From contig QGON01000071.1 in NCBI GenBank assembly GCA_003660235.1, forward strand, positions 62,001-126,000: a stretch of DNA of 64,000 nucleotides, read 5' to 3'. A program made the translations under genes and the position numbers. Origin of the DNA: a bacterium endosymbiont of Escarpia laminata (GTDB lineage Bacteria > Pseudomonadota > Gammaproteobacteria > Chromatiales > Chromatiaceae). Each line of letters starts with the position of its first letter. The stretch's first letter is position 1. Below, piece by piece: positions 54,321 through 63,075 of this stretch. The notes beneath the pieces are model-generated. The model made no database searches. It was given only the letters and a program-made list of their open reading frames with translations, and was not told where the DNA came from.

Positions 54321-54599
54321 ATGCCAAAGCTCACGATTCACTTCTCGGAGTCTGCGGTTATGGATCTCGGAACACTCAAGCGTTGGTATTCTGAACAAGG
54401 GGTGCCCGATGTTGGGGATAGGTTTATTACGGAGATACTCGGGAAGGTGGAAGTGCTACACGACCGTCCGGATATAGGCCGGATCGTCCCGGAGTTTGGT
54501 CAACAGTCTCTGAGGGAGATCATCCACCCGCCGTTTCGCGTAGTGTACCGGCGCGAACCGAAAAAGGTGCAGGTCGTCTGTGTTTGGCGTTCTGAATGA
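54321..54599 (+). CDS. RelE/ParE-type toxin
   Basis: A 92-aa toxin of the RelE/ParE superfamily. Features are the N-terminal strand LTIHFSESAVMDLGTLKRWY, a helical segment with DRFITEILGKVEVL, and the C-terminal sheet LREIIHPPFRVVYRREPKKV ending VVCVWRSE. ParE-like members target gyrase and RelE-like members cut mRNA; the sequence alone does not decide. It is intact, unlike the remnant at 26291-26552. It lies directly upstream of the defence operon. Confidence 0.88.
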   Translation: MPKLTIHFSESAVMDLGTLKRWYSEQGVPDVGDRFITEILGKVEVLHDRPDIGRIVPEFGQQSLREIIHPPFRVVYRREPKKVQVVCVWRSE

Positions 54600-54657
54600 C
54601 TGCTTCGTCTTCCGGCTCACATGGAATAAACATAATTTACGGTAGGAGGGGGGCTAT

Positions 54658-55269
54658 GTGAACATCCGCGCAGTCATTGACTTCGAGACGACAGGTCTTT
54701 CTCCCGGCATGGGGGCTCGCCCTACCGAGATTGCCGTTGTGCTGATCGATAGTGGAACGATCATTGATCGTTATCAGAGCCTGATGAATCCCGGTGTACC
54801 TATCCCGTATGAGATCCAGACGCTGACCGGGATCACAGACAAAATGGTGAAAGCGGCGCCTCCGGTTGAGTCTGTTATGCAGGAGGCGGCGGAGTTCGTT
54901 GATCAGCATCCTCTTGTTGCGCACAACGCCGCCTTTGATCGCAAGTTCTGGAATACGGAGTTGCGCCGGATAGACAGGCAGCCTCAACAGGAGTTCATTT
55001 GCTCCATGCTGTTGGCCAGGCGAATTTTTCCCGAAGCGCCTAACCACAAACTCGGTACCCTGGTGCAATCCCTCAGCCTTCCCGATACTGGCCGTTTTCA
55101 CCGGGCTTTAGCGGATGCAGAGGCCACTGCATATCTCTTGTTACGAATCGAAAGCGAACTTATGCACCGGTTTTGTCTGCCGACAGTGAGTCATGAACTC
55201 CTGCTTTCGATTCAGAAAGAAAATCGTAGCAAGCTTGCAAGCTGCGTCAGTCGTTATCAAAGTCGCTAA
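54658..55269 (+). CDS. DnaQ-like DEDDh 3'-5' exonuclease
   Basis: A 203-aa exonuclease. Exo I is VIDFETTG (D8, E10), Exo II HNAAFDRKFW, and Exo III HRALADAEAT with the catalytic His and Asp, so all five catalytic positions are present. It starts at GTG 54658 after a strong GGAGGGGGG site; the overlapping ATG one frame away is followed by a stop. The gene ends 2 bp before the DrmA-like gene, so it is the first cistron of the operon. It probably degrades single-stranded ends generated by the helicases. Exonucleases of this kind are not part of canonical DISARM. Confidence 0.88.
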   Translation: MNIRAVIDFETTGLSPGMGARPTEIAVVLIDSGTIIDRYQSLMNPGVPIPYEIQTLTGITDKMVKAAPPVESVMQEAAEFVDQHPLVAHNAAFDRKFWNTELRRIDRQPQQEFICSMLLARRIFPEAPNHKLGTLVQSLSLPDTGRFHRALADAEATAYLLLRIESELMHRFCLPTVSHELLLSIQKENRSKLASCVSRYQSR

Positions 55270-55271
55270 AG

Positions 55272-58200
55272 ATGGATTACACGGGGAAAAGAAAAGATTT
55301 GGTCGAGTGGCTGCGCAAACAGCTAATCGGCCCTGGGAACGAAAAGAAGCAGGCAGTCGACTTTGAATCTGATAAAGAGATCCTGCAGGGTATCTCTCCA
55401 TTGGACAGGTACCCGACTGGCGTACTGTTCCCGGTTATTCGTGGAGAGGAAGATCCAGCCTCTATCAGTGATGAAGAAGACGTGGGAACTGGGGAAGAGA
55501 AGGAGGAGATAAGCAAGGTAGAACCGGTAGAAAAACCTCGTCGTTACATGCCTCCATCGTCTGTTGGATTCTCTTTCTTTGCGCGTGGTGATCTGGTGCG
55601 ATTCCAGATTATATGTGCTGCTACGCGATATAAGAGGATTGGTGAACGAGACGAACGTGGTCGTTTTCGCAAAATAGAATATGAGCGGATTAAACTTGGG
55701 GGGGATAAAGAGACGACAACTGTTTCTGCTACGGTGCATCAGTTAAAGAAACAGCTCACTCAACGCCGTTCTGTCTTTGACGGACTTGCAGGCATTGATG
55801 TGTTGTGGCGGCCATTTTTAGATGGTTGGATCGTTACCTTGTCTCTTTTCAATCGACAGGTGATGGATATAGAGGGTGCTCCAAAGTCATTCAAACAAGA
55901 GCGCAACTATAAATCCCTGTTTGAGGTTAGACTTAGATGCGTCCTTGAAGCAGGTGAGATCGGTACCTATCCACGTGTTGACAAGAGCCTGCTGACGGAA
56001 GAAGAGCAGGAGTTGGAACTACAGTACAAGCATAGACATATCTACGCAGTCGGACACGGCGCCGCAGTTGACTGGTCTGTGGTGGGGGAGAGAGTCCAGG
56101 AGATATGCTCCGAGTTTCTGCCGACAGTTGAGGTCCCGCAAGTCACTGCTGATGTCTCGGGTTCAGGTAACTCCGTACTTGGCCTTGCTCATCTTGCAGC
56201 AGGTGAGGATGAAACAGCTATCTGGGATGAACTTGACCAGTTCGTGGCAAAATATTCCAAGTGGGTTTCTGAACAGAAACAGAAAGCTGCCACGTTTGAT
56301 TCGGAGGAACAGGTAGTTGCTGGTCGTATAACTACGCGTATGGATACAACCCACTACCGCATGCAACACGGCGTGTCCTTGCTGCGCACTGACAGTCGTG
56401 CAGCGAAGGCCTTCCAATTAGCCAATCAGGCCATGCTGGACCAGATGCGGCAGTCTGATCATGTGCGCGGAAAATCCCGGGAAGAGATGAATTATAAATG
56501 GCGCCCCTTTCAGCTGGCTTTCCTGCTGACGGTAATCGAATCAGCCGTCAATGAAGATGACGACTCTCGGGATACTGTCGACCTGATCTGGTTTCCAACC
56601 GGTGGTGGTAAAACAGAGGCCTATCTGGGGTTGATCGCCTTTCTCATTGTCTGGCGCAGATTAAAGTATCCCGCCTCTGGCGGTGGTACAACCATTATCA
56701 TGCGCTACACACTACGCCTGCTGACGGCCCAGCAGTACCTGCGAGCCACACGGATGATCTGCGCGCTGGAGCTGATGCGTGGCAAGGATACCTCTCTGGG
56801 AGTGGAACCCATCACTATCGGAATGTGGGTAGGTGCAGCGACCAGTCCGAATGCTTATCTCAAGGCTATGGAGTTTGTCCAGCAGGCCAGTGATGGAAAA
56901 GTTTCAGCGTTGCAGCGATTGGTGCTGGATTCTTGCCCATGGTGCGGAACATCCTTCGAGGCGCCGGATAGTTATATTTCGACGCAAACCCAATTTCATT
57001 TTTGTTGTACCAATCAAAAATGTGATTTTGGGAGAGAGGATCATGGGCAACTACCTTGCAATGTTGTCGATGAAGCTCTTTACGAGAAACCGCCGACAAT
57101 GTTGCTCGCTACGGTCGACAAGTTTGCACGCTTGGCGTGGGATGAACGGACCAACGCATTTTTTGGTAGGGAGTCCAACAGGCCTCCCGAGTTGGTTATT
57201 CAAGATGAACTCCACCTGATTGCAGGCGCTTTGGGTTCGGTGGTGGGCCTCTATGAGGCTGCACTCGACACAGTACTGATCCAGCGAGGGGTTCATGCAA
57301 AATATATTGCCTCGACTGCAACCATCCGTATGGCGAAACAGCAAGTCGAACGACTCTACGGTCGCGAATTGGCCATCTTTCCTCCGCCTGGTCTGTCTTC
57401 AGATGATTCATATTTTGCTAAAAAAGTTGATATCGACGATAAACATCCAGGGCGTCTATATGTTGGCTACCTGGCTCCAATGCTTAATCGTCAGCATTGT
57501 ATGGCGCCATTGGCGGCAGCCTTGCACGTTGCTCCAGAGGCCGTGTTTGAGGAAGGTGAGATGGATCGGGATGATCTACTCGAAGCCTGGTGGACGCAAG
57601 TCGTTTACCACGGTAGTTTGAAGGGGGTGGGTAACAGTCACAATGCCTTCAATATCAATGTTAGAGATTTAGTAAAAAGGTTAACAAAAGAGTTCTGCGA
57701 CGCACGGAAGGAGAGTGAGTGTGGCGATCATGAGGTTGAGAAAACTTTCAGTCGCTCTACCGCACGCATAGCTCAGCTGACCAGTATCTCGAGCGCAGAA
57801 GAGAATGCCCGGACATTTTCGCGGTTGGAACAAACCCGTGGGGAACCAGGATGTCTTGATGTGGTACTGGCCACCAACATGATTTCTGTGGGGCTGGATG
57901 TTGCGCGTCTGGCCCTGATGGTCATCAATGGACAGCCGTTGACCACCGCGGAGTATATCCAGGCAAGCAGCCGGGTTGGGCGGAGTGATGTCCCCGGTTT
58001 GGTGTTCGCAAACTATTATCGCGATCAGGCACGCAGCCTGTCGCACTATGAGAATTTCCGCCCTTATCACGACTCCTTTTATCGTTTCGTGGAGCCTACC
58101 AGCGTTACGCCCTACACATATCAAGCCCGCACTCGGGCGCTGCATGCTGCCTTGGTGATAGTCATACGTCATTCATGCGCGTATCTGAGCAATAATCAGG

Positions 58201-58508
58201 CAGGGCAATTCAACCCAAAGGATGATTGTGTCCGGAAAGTGATCGAGTCACTCAAGCGACGTTGTGCTCAGGCTGATCCTGACAGGGCGATGGAAACAGC
58301 GAGTCACGTAGACAGACTCGTCGAACAGTGGCGAGCAGAAGCAGAGAACAGCAAGGCTTCGAGAATTCAGCTGGCCTACCAGGGACCCAATAATGATAAG
58401 GCAACAAACCGACTTCTCTTTAACCACGATGACAGGATAAAAGGCCTTTGGCCAACGTTGCAGTCCATGCGTAATGTTGAAAATACCGCTCTTTTGAAAC
58501 CATTATGA
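55272..58508 (+). CDS. DrmA-like SF2 helicase of a DISARM-related system
   Basis: A 1078-aa protein. A long N-terminal region (about 1-430) has no named motif. The helicase core has Walker A WFPTGGGKTEAYLGLIAF (K447), a DExH box in VIQDELHLIAG (D645), and a C-terminal RecA lobe with LATNMISVGLDVARL and QASSRVGRSDVPG. A zinc module CPWCGTSF...FCCTNQKCDF (about residues 555-585) is inserted between motifs I and II. GGGKTEAYLG and DELHLIAG with a following DUF1998 gene are the hallmarks of DrmA. ATG 55272 begins 2 bp after the exonuclease; the stop overlaps the DrmB-like gene by 4 bp. Composition appears AT-richer than the core operons. Confidence 0.87.
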   Translation: MDYTGKRKDLVEWLRKQLIGPGNEKKQAVDFESDKEILQGISPLDRYPTGVLFPVIRGEEDPASISDEEDVGTGEEKEEISKVEPVEKPRRYMPPSSVGFSFFARGDLVRFQIICAATRYKRIGERDERGRFRKIEYERIKLGGDKETTTVSATVHQLKKQLTQRRSVFDGLAGIDVLWRPFLDGWIVTLSLFNRQVMDIEGAPKSFKQERNYKSLFEVRLRCVLEAGEIGTYPRVDKSLLTEEEQELELQYKHRHIYAVGHGAAVDWSVVGERVQEICSEFLPTVEVPQVTADVSGSGNSVLGLAHLAAGEDETAIWDELDQFVAKYSKWVSEQKQKAATFDSEEQVVAGRITTRMDTTHYRMQHGVSLLRTDSRAAKAFQLANQAMLDQMRQSDHVRGKSREEMNYKWRPFQLAFLLTVIESAVNEDDDSRDTVDLIWFPTGGGKTEAYLGLIAFLIVWRRLKYPASGGGTTIIMRYTLRLLTAQQYLRATRMICALELMRGKDTSLGVEPITIGMWVGAATSPNAYLKAMEFVQQASDGKVSALQRLVLDSCPWCGTSFEAPDSYISTQTQFHFCCTNQKCDFGREDHGQLPCNVVDEALYEKPPTMLLATVDKFARLAWDERTNAFFGRESNRPPELVIQDELHLIAGALGSVVGLYEAALDTVLIQRGVHAKYIASTATIRMAKQQVERLYGRELAIFPPPGLSSDDSYFAKKVDIDDKHPGRLYVGYLAPMLNRQHCMAPLAAALHVAPEAVFEEGEMDRDDLLEAWWTQVVYHGSLKGVGNSHNAFNINVRDLVKRLTKEFCDARKESECGDHEVEKTFSRSTARIAQLTSISSAEENARTFSRLEQTRGEPGCLDVVLATNMISVGLDVARLALMVINGQPLTTAEYIQASSRVGRSDVPGLVFANYYRDQARSLSHYENFRPYHDSFYRFVEPTSVTPYTYQARTRALHAALVIVIRHSCAYLSNNQAGQFNPKDDCVRKVIESLKRRCAQADPDRAMETASHVDRLVEQWRAEAENSKASRIQLAYQGPNNDKATNRLLFNHDDRIKGLWPTLQSMRNVENTALLKPL

Positions 58509-60331
58509 ACAAGGACTACCTGCCAGTTCGTCTATCACACCTGCTGCGCCACTGCTCTGTCGGCGCTATTGTACGAGGTCCGGAATATCTAATGACCGTC
58601 AAGGATATTCGGGAGTGGACCGCCAGAGATGGCACTCCCGCCGGACAGCTGATCCCCTATGTCGATCAAGTTCGTTCCGCGCTGGGTATTGAGCAGGAGC
58701 TATGGGAGCCACCCATTGCAAAAGAGTTAGATACCGGGCAAGTGGATGGTGTGTGTGTTCCAGCTATGCGTTTTCCAACCTGGATGCAGTGTCCAAGTTG
58801 TGGTTTGTTGCATTCCAAACCATGGAGAGAACAGCAGGCCGGTCTAAAACCGCGATGCAACTGTGAGAAAAAACCTGAGCTTGAGCAAGTGCCATGGGTG
58901 TTGGTACACGCTGATGGACACTTGGCGGATGTGCCGTGGCATTTTCTTGCTCATAAAGAGGGAAAAGGACAAAAACAACAGCAGTGTCGGGCGGTTTGGG
59001 AGAAGCCCTATCTCAAGCTAATTGACCAAGGCGTATCCAATCGAAGGGTCGTCTGTAGTCATTGCCATTCAAGGGGAAACTTTCCCGATTCACTCAGAAT
59101 TCATTTCGGCAAAGGATGGCGTCAACCCTGGATCCCTGAACCACCCGATGCACCAGACAAAGAGACGCCGGCTGATCTGGCCGAGGTGCTGGAGATCAAC
59201 GATGCCCGTGTACACTCTCCAGTGACATGCAGTGCATTGGTCATCCCGCCGGAATCACGCATTCGCAGAGGGTCGGTGGTTGATCGCCTCTATTCCAGCA
59301 CTCAGACGCGGATTCAGATAGAAAGTGCAAGGAATCGCCTTTCACGGAAAGGGGCTTTGCAAACAATCGCCGCAAAATTTCGATGCTTAGTTGTCGATGT
59401 AGAGGACGCTTGCCGGGAGATCGAAAAGGGTTATCCCCTTTACGGAAAGAACATCACCCAAGGGATTCTGCTGGAGGGCGAATATCAGGCACTGATTGAA
59501 GAGATTCCTGATGTGGCCGACGACGAAGATTTCGTCACGGAGCACCATACAAAGGCATGGAAGCGCATGGCGCCTGAATTGCTGTCAGATACGAAGCCAC
59601 TCAGAATCATCAATTCCATTGATCATCTCATTGCGGTAAATCGGATCAAGGAAATCATGGTACTGAAGGGGTTTCAGCGCCTTGGTGGTGATTTGGTGCC
59701 ACCTGATATTGATGGTAGCAGCAGTTGGTTACCTGCGCTCGAACTGTACGGTGAAGGGGTGTTTTTTACCATCAAGGAAGAAATTTTGAGCCGATGGGAA
59801 TCTACAGACTCGCTAAAGGAGCGTGCAAACACCGTTGAAAGGCGATTCGAGGCGACTGGCTTGCACTTTGAGCATGAGATTAATGTTTCTCCACGATTTT
59901 TGCTGCTTCACACGCTGGCGCACCTGTTGATCAGGCAATTGGAGATGGAGGCGGGCTATCCAGCGGCTTCGCTGAAGGAGCGCATCTACTGCTCGGCAGG
60001 TAAGGGTGGAATCCCTATGTCCGGTATCCTCATCTACGTTGCGGTCCCAGATGTGGTGGGTTCGCTGGGTGGTTTGGCTGAACTGGCAATACCAGAGCGT
60101 TTTCTGCCCTTGTTGTCCGGCGTTTTTGATCATGCTGAATGGTGTTCACTGGACCCGGTCTGCTCTGAACACGAAGGTCAGGGGCCGCATCTTCTTAACC
60201 GCTCAGCCTGCCATGCTTGCGCTCTGGTTCCTGAGCCGAGCTGTGCTTATGGAAATGTCTTGTTGGATCGCATCTTTATAAAGGGTGATGAGGCAACGGG
60301 GACCCCGGCCTTCCTGGATTTCGTCAACTGA
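58505..60331 (+). CDS. DrmB-like DUF1998 protein
   Basis: A 608-aa partner of the DrmA-like helicase. The N terminus VRLSHLLRHCSVGAIVRGPE is the typical DrmB start. Zinc-binding cysteine pairs occur at CPSCGLLH, CNCEKK and CSHCHSRG. The C-terminal DUF1998 domain has LLHTLAHLLIRQLEMEAGYP, SLKERIYC and a terminal cysteine cluster (CSLDPVCSE ... CHACALVPEPSC). DrmA and DrmB form a complex in DISARM that binds and clears phage DNA. The 4-bp overlap supports co-translation. Confidence 0.87.
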   Translation: MNKDYLPVRLSHLLRHCSVGAIVRGPEYLMTVKDIREWTARDGTPAGQLIPYVDQVRSALGIEQELWEPPIAKELDTGQVDGVCVPAMRFPTWMQCPSCGLLHSKPWREQQAGLKPRCNCEKKPELEQVPWVLVHADGHLADVPWHFLAHKEGKGQKQQQCRAVWEKPYLKLIDQGVSNRRVVCSHCHSRGNFPDSLRIHFGKGWRQPWIPEPPDAPDKETPADLAEVLEINDARVHSPVTCSALVIPPESRIRRGSVVDRLYSSTQTRIQIESARNRLSRKGALQTIAAKFRCLVVDVEDACREIEKGYPLYGKNITQGILLEGEYQALIEEIPDVADDEDFVTEHHTKAWKRMAPELLSDTKPLRIINSIDHLIAVNRIKEIMVLKGFQRLGGDLVPPDIDGSSSWLPALELYGEGVFFTIKEEILSRWESTDSLKERANTVERRFEATGLHFEHEINVSPRFLLLHTLAHLLIRQLEMEAGYPAASLKERIYCSAGKGGIPMSGILIYVAVPDVVGSLGGLAELAIPERFLPLLSGVFDHAEWCSLDPVCSEHEGQGPHLLNRSACHACALVPEPSCAYGNVLLDRIFIKGDEATGTPAFLDFVN

Positions 60332-60339
60332 GGTTTTGA

Positions 60340-61509
60340 ATGGCCAAACGCATATTCAAGCTACCGGGGATTCAGGACCTCAGCAAGGATCAGGAGGATG
60401 CACGTGCACTCCCAAAGAGCGGGCGGCACCTCATCATTGGAGGACCGGGAACAGGAAAATCCGTTCTTGCACTGTTGAGATCCAGACGCCATCACAAAGA
60501 TAAAGAAGGCTATGTATTTCTGGTTTATAACAAGCTGCTTAACCAAGCCAGCAGGCAGTTGTTTGGGGCGAAATTGGAAAGCCAGCAATGGCAAAGCTGG
60601 TTTATGAGAAATTACCGGGAAATAACTGGCGAACCAATCCCACTCCAACCCTCACAGCCGGGGAGAACATGGCAGGATATTGACTGGGTAGGTGTTTTGG
60701 ATGCCATAACGAAGCTTGAAGAACAACTGCCAGCGCAGGATTTCCCATATCTGGTCATTGATGAAGGTCAGGACATGCCGCCTCAGTTTTATCAAGCGTT
60801 ATTGAATTTGGGATTTGAAGAATTTTATGTGGTGGCGGATCAAAATCAGCAGATCGAGCCCGATAAGAACAGCACTCGGCAAGAGATACAGAATGTCCTT
60901 GCCATTGATCCAAATGATCTGATTGAGCTGCAGCATAATTATCGCAATACCTACTCAATCGCCAGGCTGGCGCGGGAATTCTACACAGGTGATCCAGCCA
61001 GTCCACCACCAGATCTACCAAAATCTAAGCATTCAGCCAAGCGACCGCTATTATTCGAGTACAACAATAACCAATTTCAGCCGATGATTAAGCGAATCCT
61101 GAAGATGGCTGATTTGAATCCAAATCGGCTTATTGGGGTAATCACGCCAAACAATAAGGTTCGAAGACGCTATTTTGACGCGCTCAAGATCTCCGATGTT
61201 CAACTGGATAACGAAAGGCCTCGTATCGAAACGTATCAATCCGGTAAAGATGCAGAGTTGTTATTCGATGAGGGAGGAATCATGGTAATCAACGCGCAAT
61301 CATGTAAAGGCCTGGAATTTGATACCGTGTTTCTTGCTGATATTAACGAACACTACCTAAATTCCAGCATGCCTGATCAGAAAAAACGTCTTTTCTATGT
61401 CATGGTGGCTCGCGCAATCGACAGCGTCATTATGTTAAAAGAAGCAGACAAGCATTGCCCGGTTGAGGCGATTCTTCCAAAAGACCCAGATGTTCTGGAG
61501 CGAAAGTGA
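60340..61509 (+). CDS. Small UvrD/Rep-like SF1 ATPase
   Basis: A 389-aa protein, about half the size of UvrD. Walker A is GGPGTGKS (K40), Walker B DEGQDMPPQF (D141), motif III VVADQNQQI, motif IV-like ELQHNYRNT, and near the C terminus NAQSCKGLEFDTVFLADI and KRLFYVMVARA (motifs V and VI). The 1B/2B insertions are very short, so it may be an ATP-dependent DNA or RNA translocase rather than a processive helicase. It starts 8 bp after the DrmB-like gene and overlaps the next gene by 4 bp. It is not a DISARM core component. Confidence 0.85.
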   Translation: MAKRIFKLPGIQDLSKDQEDARALPKSGRHLIIGGPGTGKSVLALLRSRRHHKDKEGYVFLVYNKLLNQASRQLFGAKLESQQWQSWFMRNYREITGEPIPLQPSQPGRTWQDIDWVGVLDAITKLEEQLPAQDFPYLVIDEGQDMPPQFYQALLNLGFEEFYVVADQNQQIEPDKNSTRQEIQNVLAIDPNDLIELQHNYRNTYSIARLAREFYTGDPASPPPDLPKSKHSAKRPLLFEYNNNQFQPMIKRILKMADLNPNRLIGVITPNNKVRRRYFDALKISDVQLDNERPRIETYQSGKDAELLFDEGGIMVINAQSCKGLEFDTVFLADINEHYLNSSMPDQKKRLFYVMVARAIDSVIMLKEADKHCPVEAILPKDPDVLERK

Positions 61510-63059
61510 TGGTAACCCCAACTGATTTGTTTGAATCTGACGACTCGTCAACTGCGGCCAACGCGTCCTCTCGATGGCTGCTGGTAACCAACCAGCGAAA
61601 TCTGTTCTACATGCTTGCGGCAGGACTGGTCATGCCTCCAAAAGGGTTTGGCAAGAAGTACTACCAGGACACGCTTTGTAACTATCCTGGTTGGATTCCT
61701 CTATTTTCTGATAACGTCCCTGCGGCATCCATTGAACAATCTGTCAGTGAGCGCAGCCACCTCATACCCTGCCTTGTGGAAATTGACCTGTCATCCCTGC
61801 GCGGCAGGGTGATGGCCATTGGTGAGGATGGTTCGCTAAAGGAAGTGAACTTTCCGGATGGAATAGATGGTAGTGAACGTGTTCTTCTGGTTCCAGCCCC
61901 TCTTCCGATTACATGGTTCAATTCGATCATTTTTCAATCCGGTGACGATAAGTCCAGTTGTGATGCCGATACGCGTGATTTCGGTAATGTACCGCTTGCC
62001 ACTTTCAAGCGTAAGGTGGTCGCACGGCTATTCTCCGGTAGATCCGAGGTGGTATGGCCTCCGGAAAATTTGGAATTACCCAATCGAGACATGCCAATGG
62101 ATGGACCGTTGGCTGCGGGCGGCATGATGGCGATGCTGCTGCACCTGGCCAATCTCGGGGATATTGGCGTAGGTTCCTGCCGACTCGCCTTTGATGTGGA
62201 AGATAGTGTTGCCGAAACGATATCAGAGCCTATGCTTTCCGCACTCGGAACCTGGCAATGCATCGGGCAAGCATCAGATACCAACGATGTACTGCAGAAT
62301 CTATTTTGGGGTGCAATCGACAAATTAGTCATATGGCGATCATCAGAAACGTCTGAGAGCACACTGGACGTACTGCTTGGTCATTTGGAATCAACGGCGG
62401 ATCAATTGGACGAGCGAATGAAACAAGCGCTCTCAAAGTTGGCTGGCGATCTGAAAACAGTGGCCGGATTTGCAGACAGCACCATCACCGAGTTGTTCGA
62501 GCGTCATCCAAAATCATTTTCACGCGTTATGACGCTCTTCTTCCTACGCGAAAATTGTTCCGAATTACTTGAGTTCAGACACCCCTTGTTGAATGAGGCT
62601 GATTACCTGGCGGCGGCAATCCTCTTCTCTGCCAGAGATGGTTGGCTGGGTCTGCCGCTTGAGTTGCGTGACTTTCCCGGTTTGCAGGAAGCCGTGCCAC
62701 ATCGCATGGCGGCGATGGCGCACCGAATAACAGATACAGGCATTGATCTTGGCGTGCCTCCCGAAAGACCGAAGCCGCTACGTGAGCTATTTGCACCCGG
62801 TCCGAGGGGATGGAGTAAAGCCCAGAACGAAGCGGCATTGTTTTTGGCGCGGCACAGCAAGTGGGATGGTATTCAAACCCGTGTGACATTAGGCAAAGGC
62901 GAGTATCGGCTGGAGATCGATGGAAAAGGCATGCACGTCCTCATTGATGGAGAGGCAAAGGCTGTGGTGACTGAGGTCGATAGAGAGCAGTTCTTTTTGA
63001 ACTTGGCTCAAGAGCGCCTGACAAGCAAGCAACAACAGAAAGTTCACGCTTTACTGTAA
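61506..63059 (+). CDS. Unrecognised 517-aa protein of the DrmAB operon
   Basis: No family is recognised. The N-terminal 100 residues (RWLLVTNQRNLFYMLAAGLV, MPPKGFGKKYYQD, YPGWIPLF) have the general look of an enzyme-like or ADP-ribosyltransferase-like start, but key residues cannot be matched. Residues about 200-260 contain a Gly/Met-rich MDGPLAAGGMMAMLLHLANL. The C-terminal half is helical with AAMAHRITDTGIDLGVPPER and GPRGWSKAQNEAALFLARHS. No membrane segment, cysteine cluster or nucleotide motif is visible. The overlap with the UvrD-like gene (4 bp) and the 16-bp gap to the next make it an integral member of the system. Confidence 0.8.
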   Translation: MMVTPTDLFESDDSSTAANASSRWLLVTNQRNLFYMLAAGLVMPPKGFGKKYYQDTLCNYPGWIPLFSDNVPAASIEQSVSERSHLIPCLVEIDLSSLRGRVMAIGEDGSLKEVNFPDGIDGSERVLLVPAPLPITWFNSIIFQSGDDKSSCDADTRDFGNVPLATFKRKVVARLFSGRSEVVWPPENLELPNRDMPMDGPLAAGGMMAMLLHLANLGDIGVGSCRLAFDVEDSVAETISEPMLSALGTWQCIGQASDTNDVLQNLFWGAIDKLVIWRSSETSESTLDVLLGHLESTADQLDERMKQALSKLAGDLKTVAGFADSTITELFERHPKSFSRVMTLFFLRENCSELLEFRHPLLNEADYLAAAILFSARDGWLGLPLELRDFPGLQEAVPHRMAAMAHRITDTGIDLGVPPERPKPLRELFAPGPRGWSKAQNEAALFLARHSKWDGIQTRVTLGKGEYRLEIDGKGMHVLIDGEAKAVVTEVDREQFFLNLAQERLTSKQQQKVHALL

Positions 63060-63075
63060 ACGCAGGCGTAATCAT

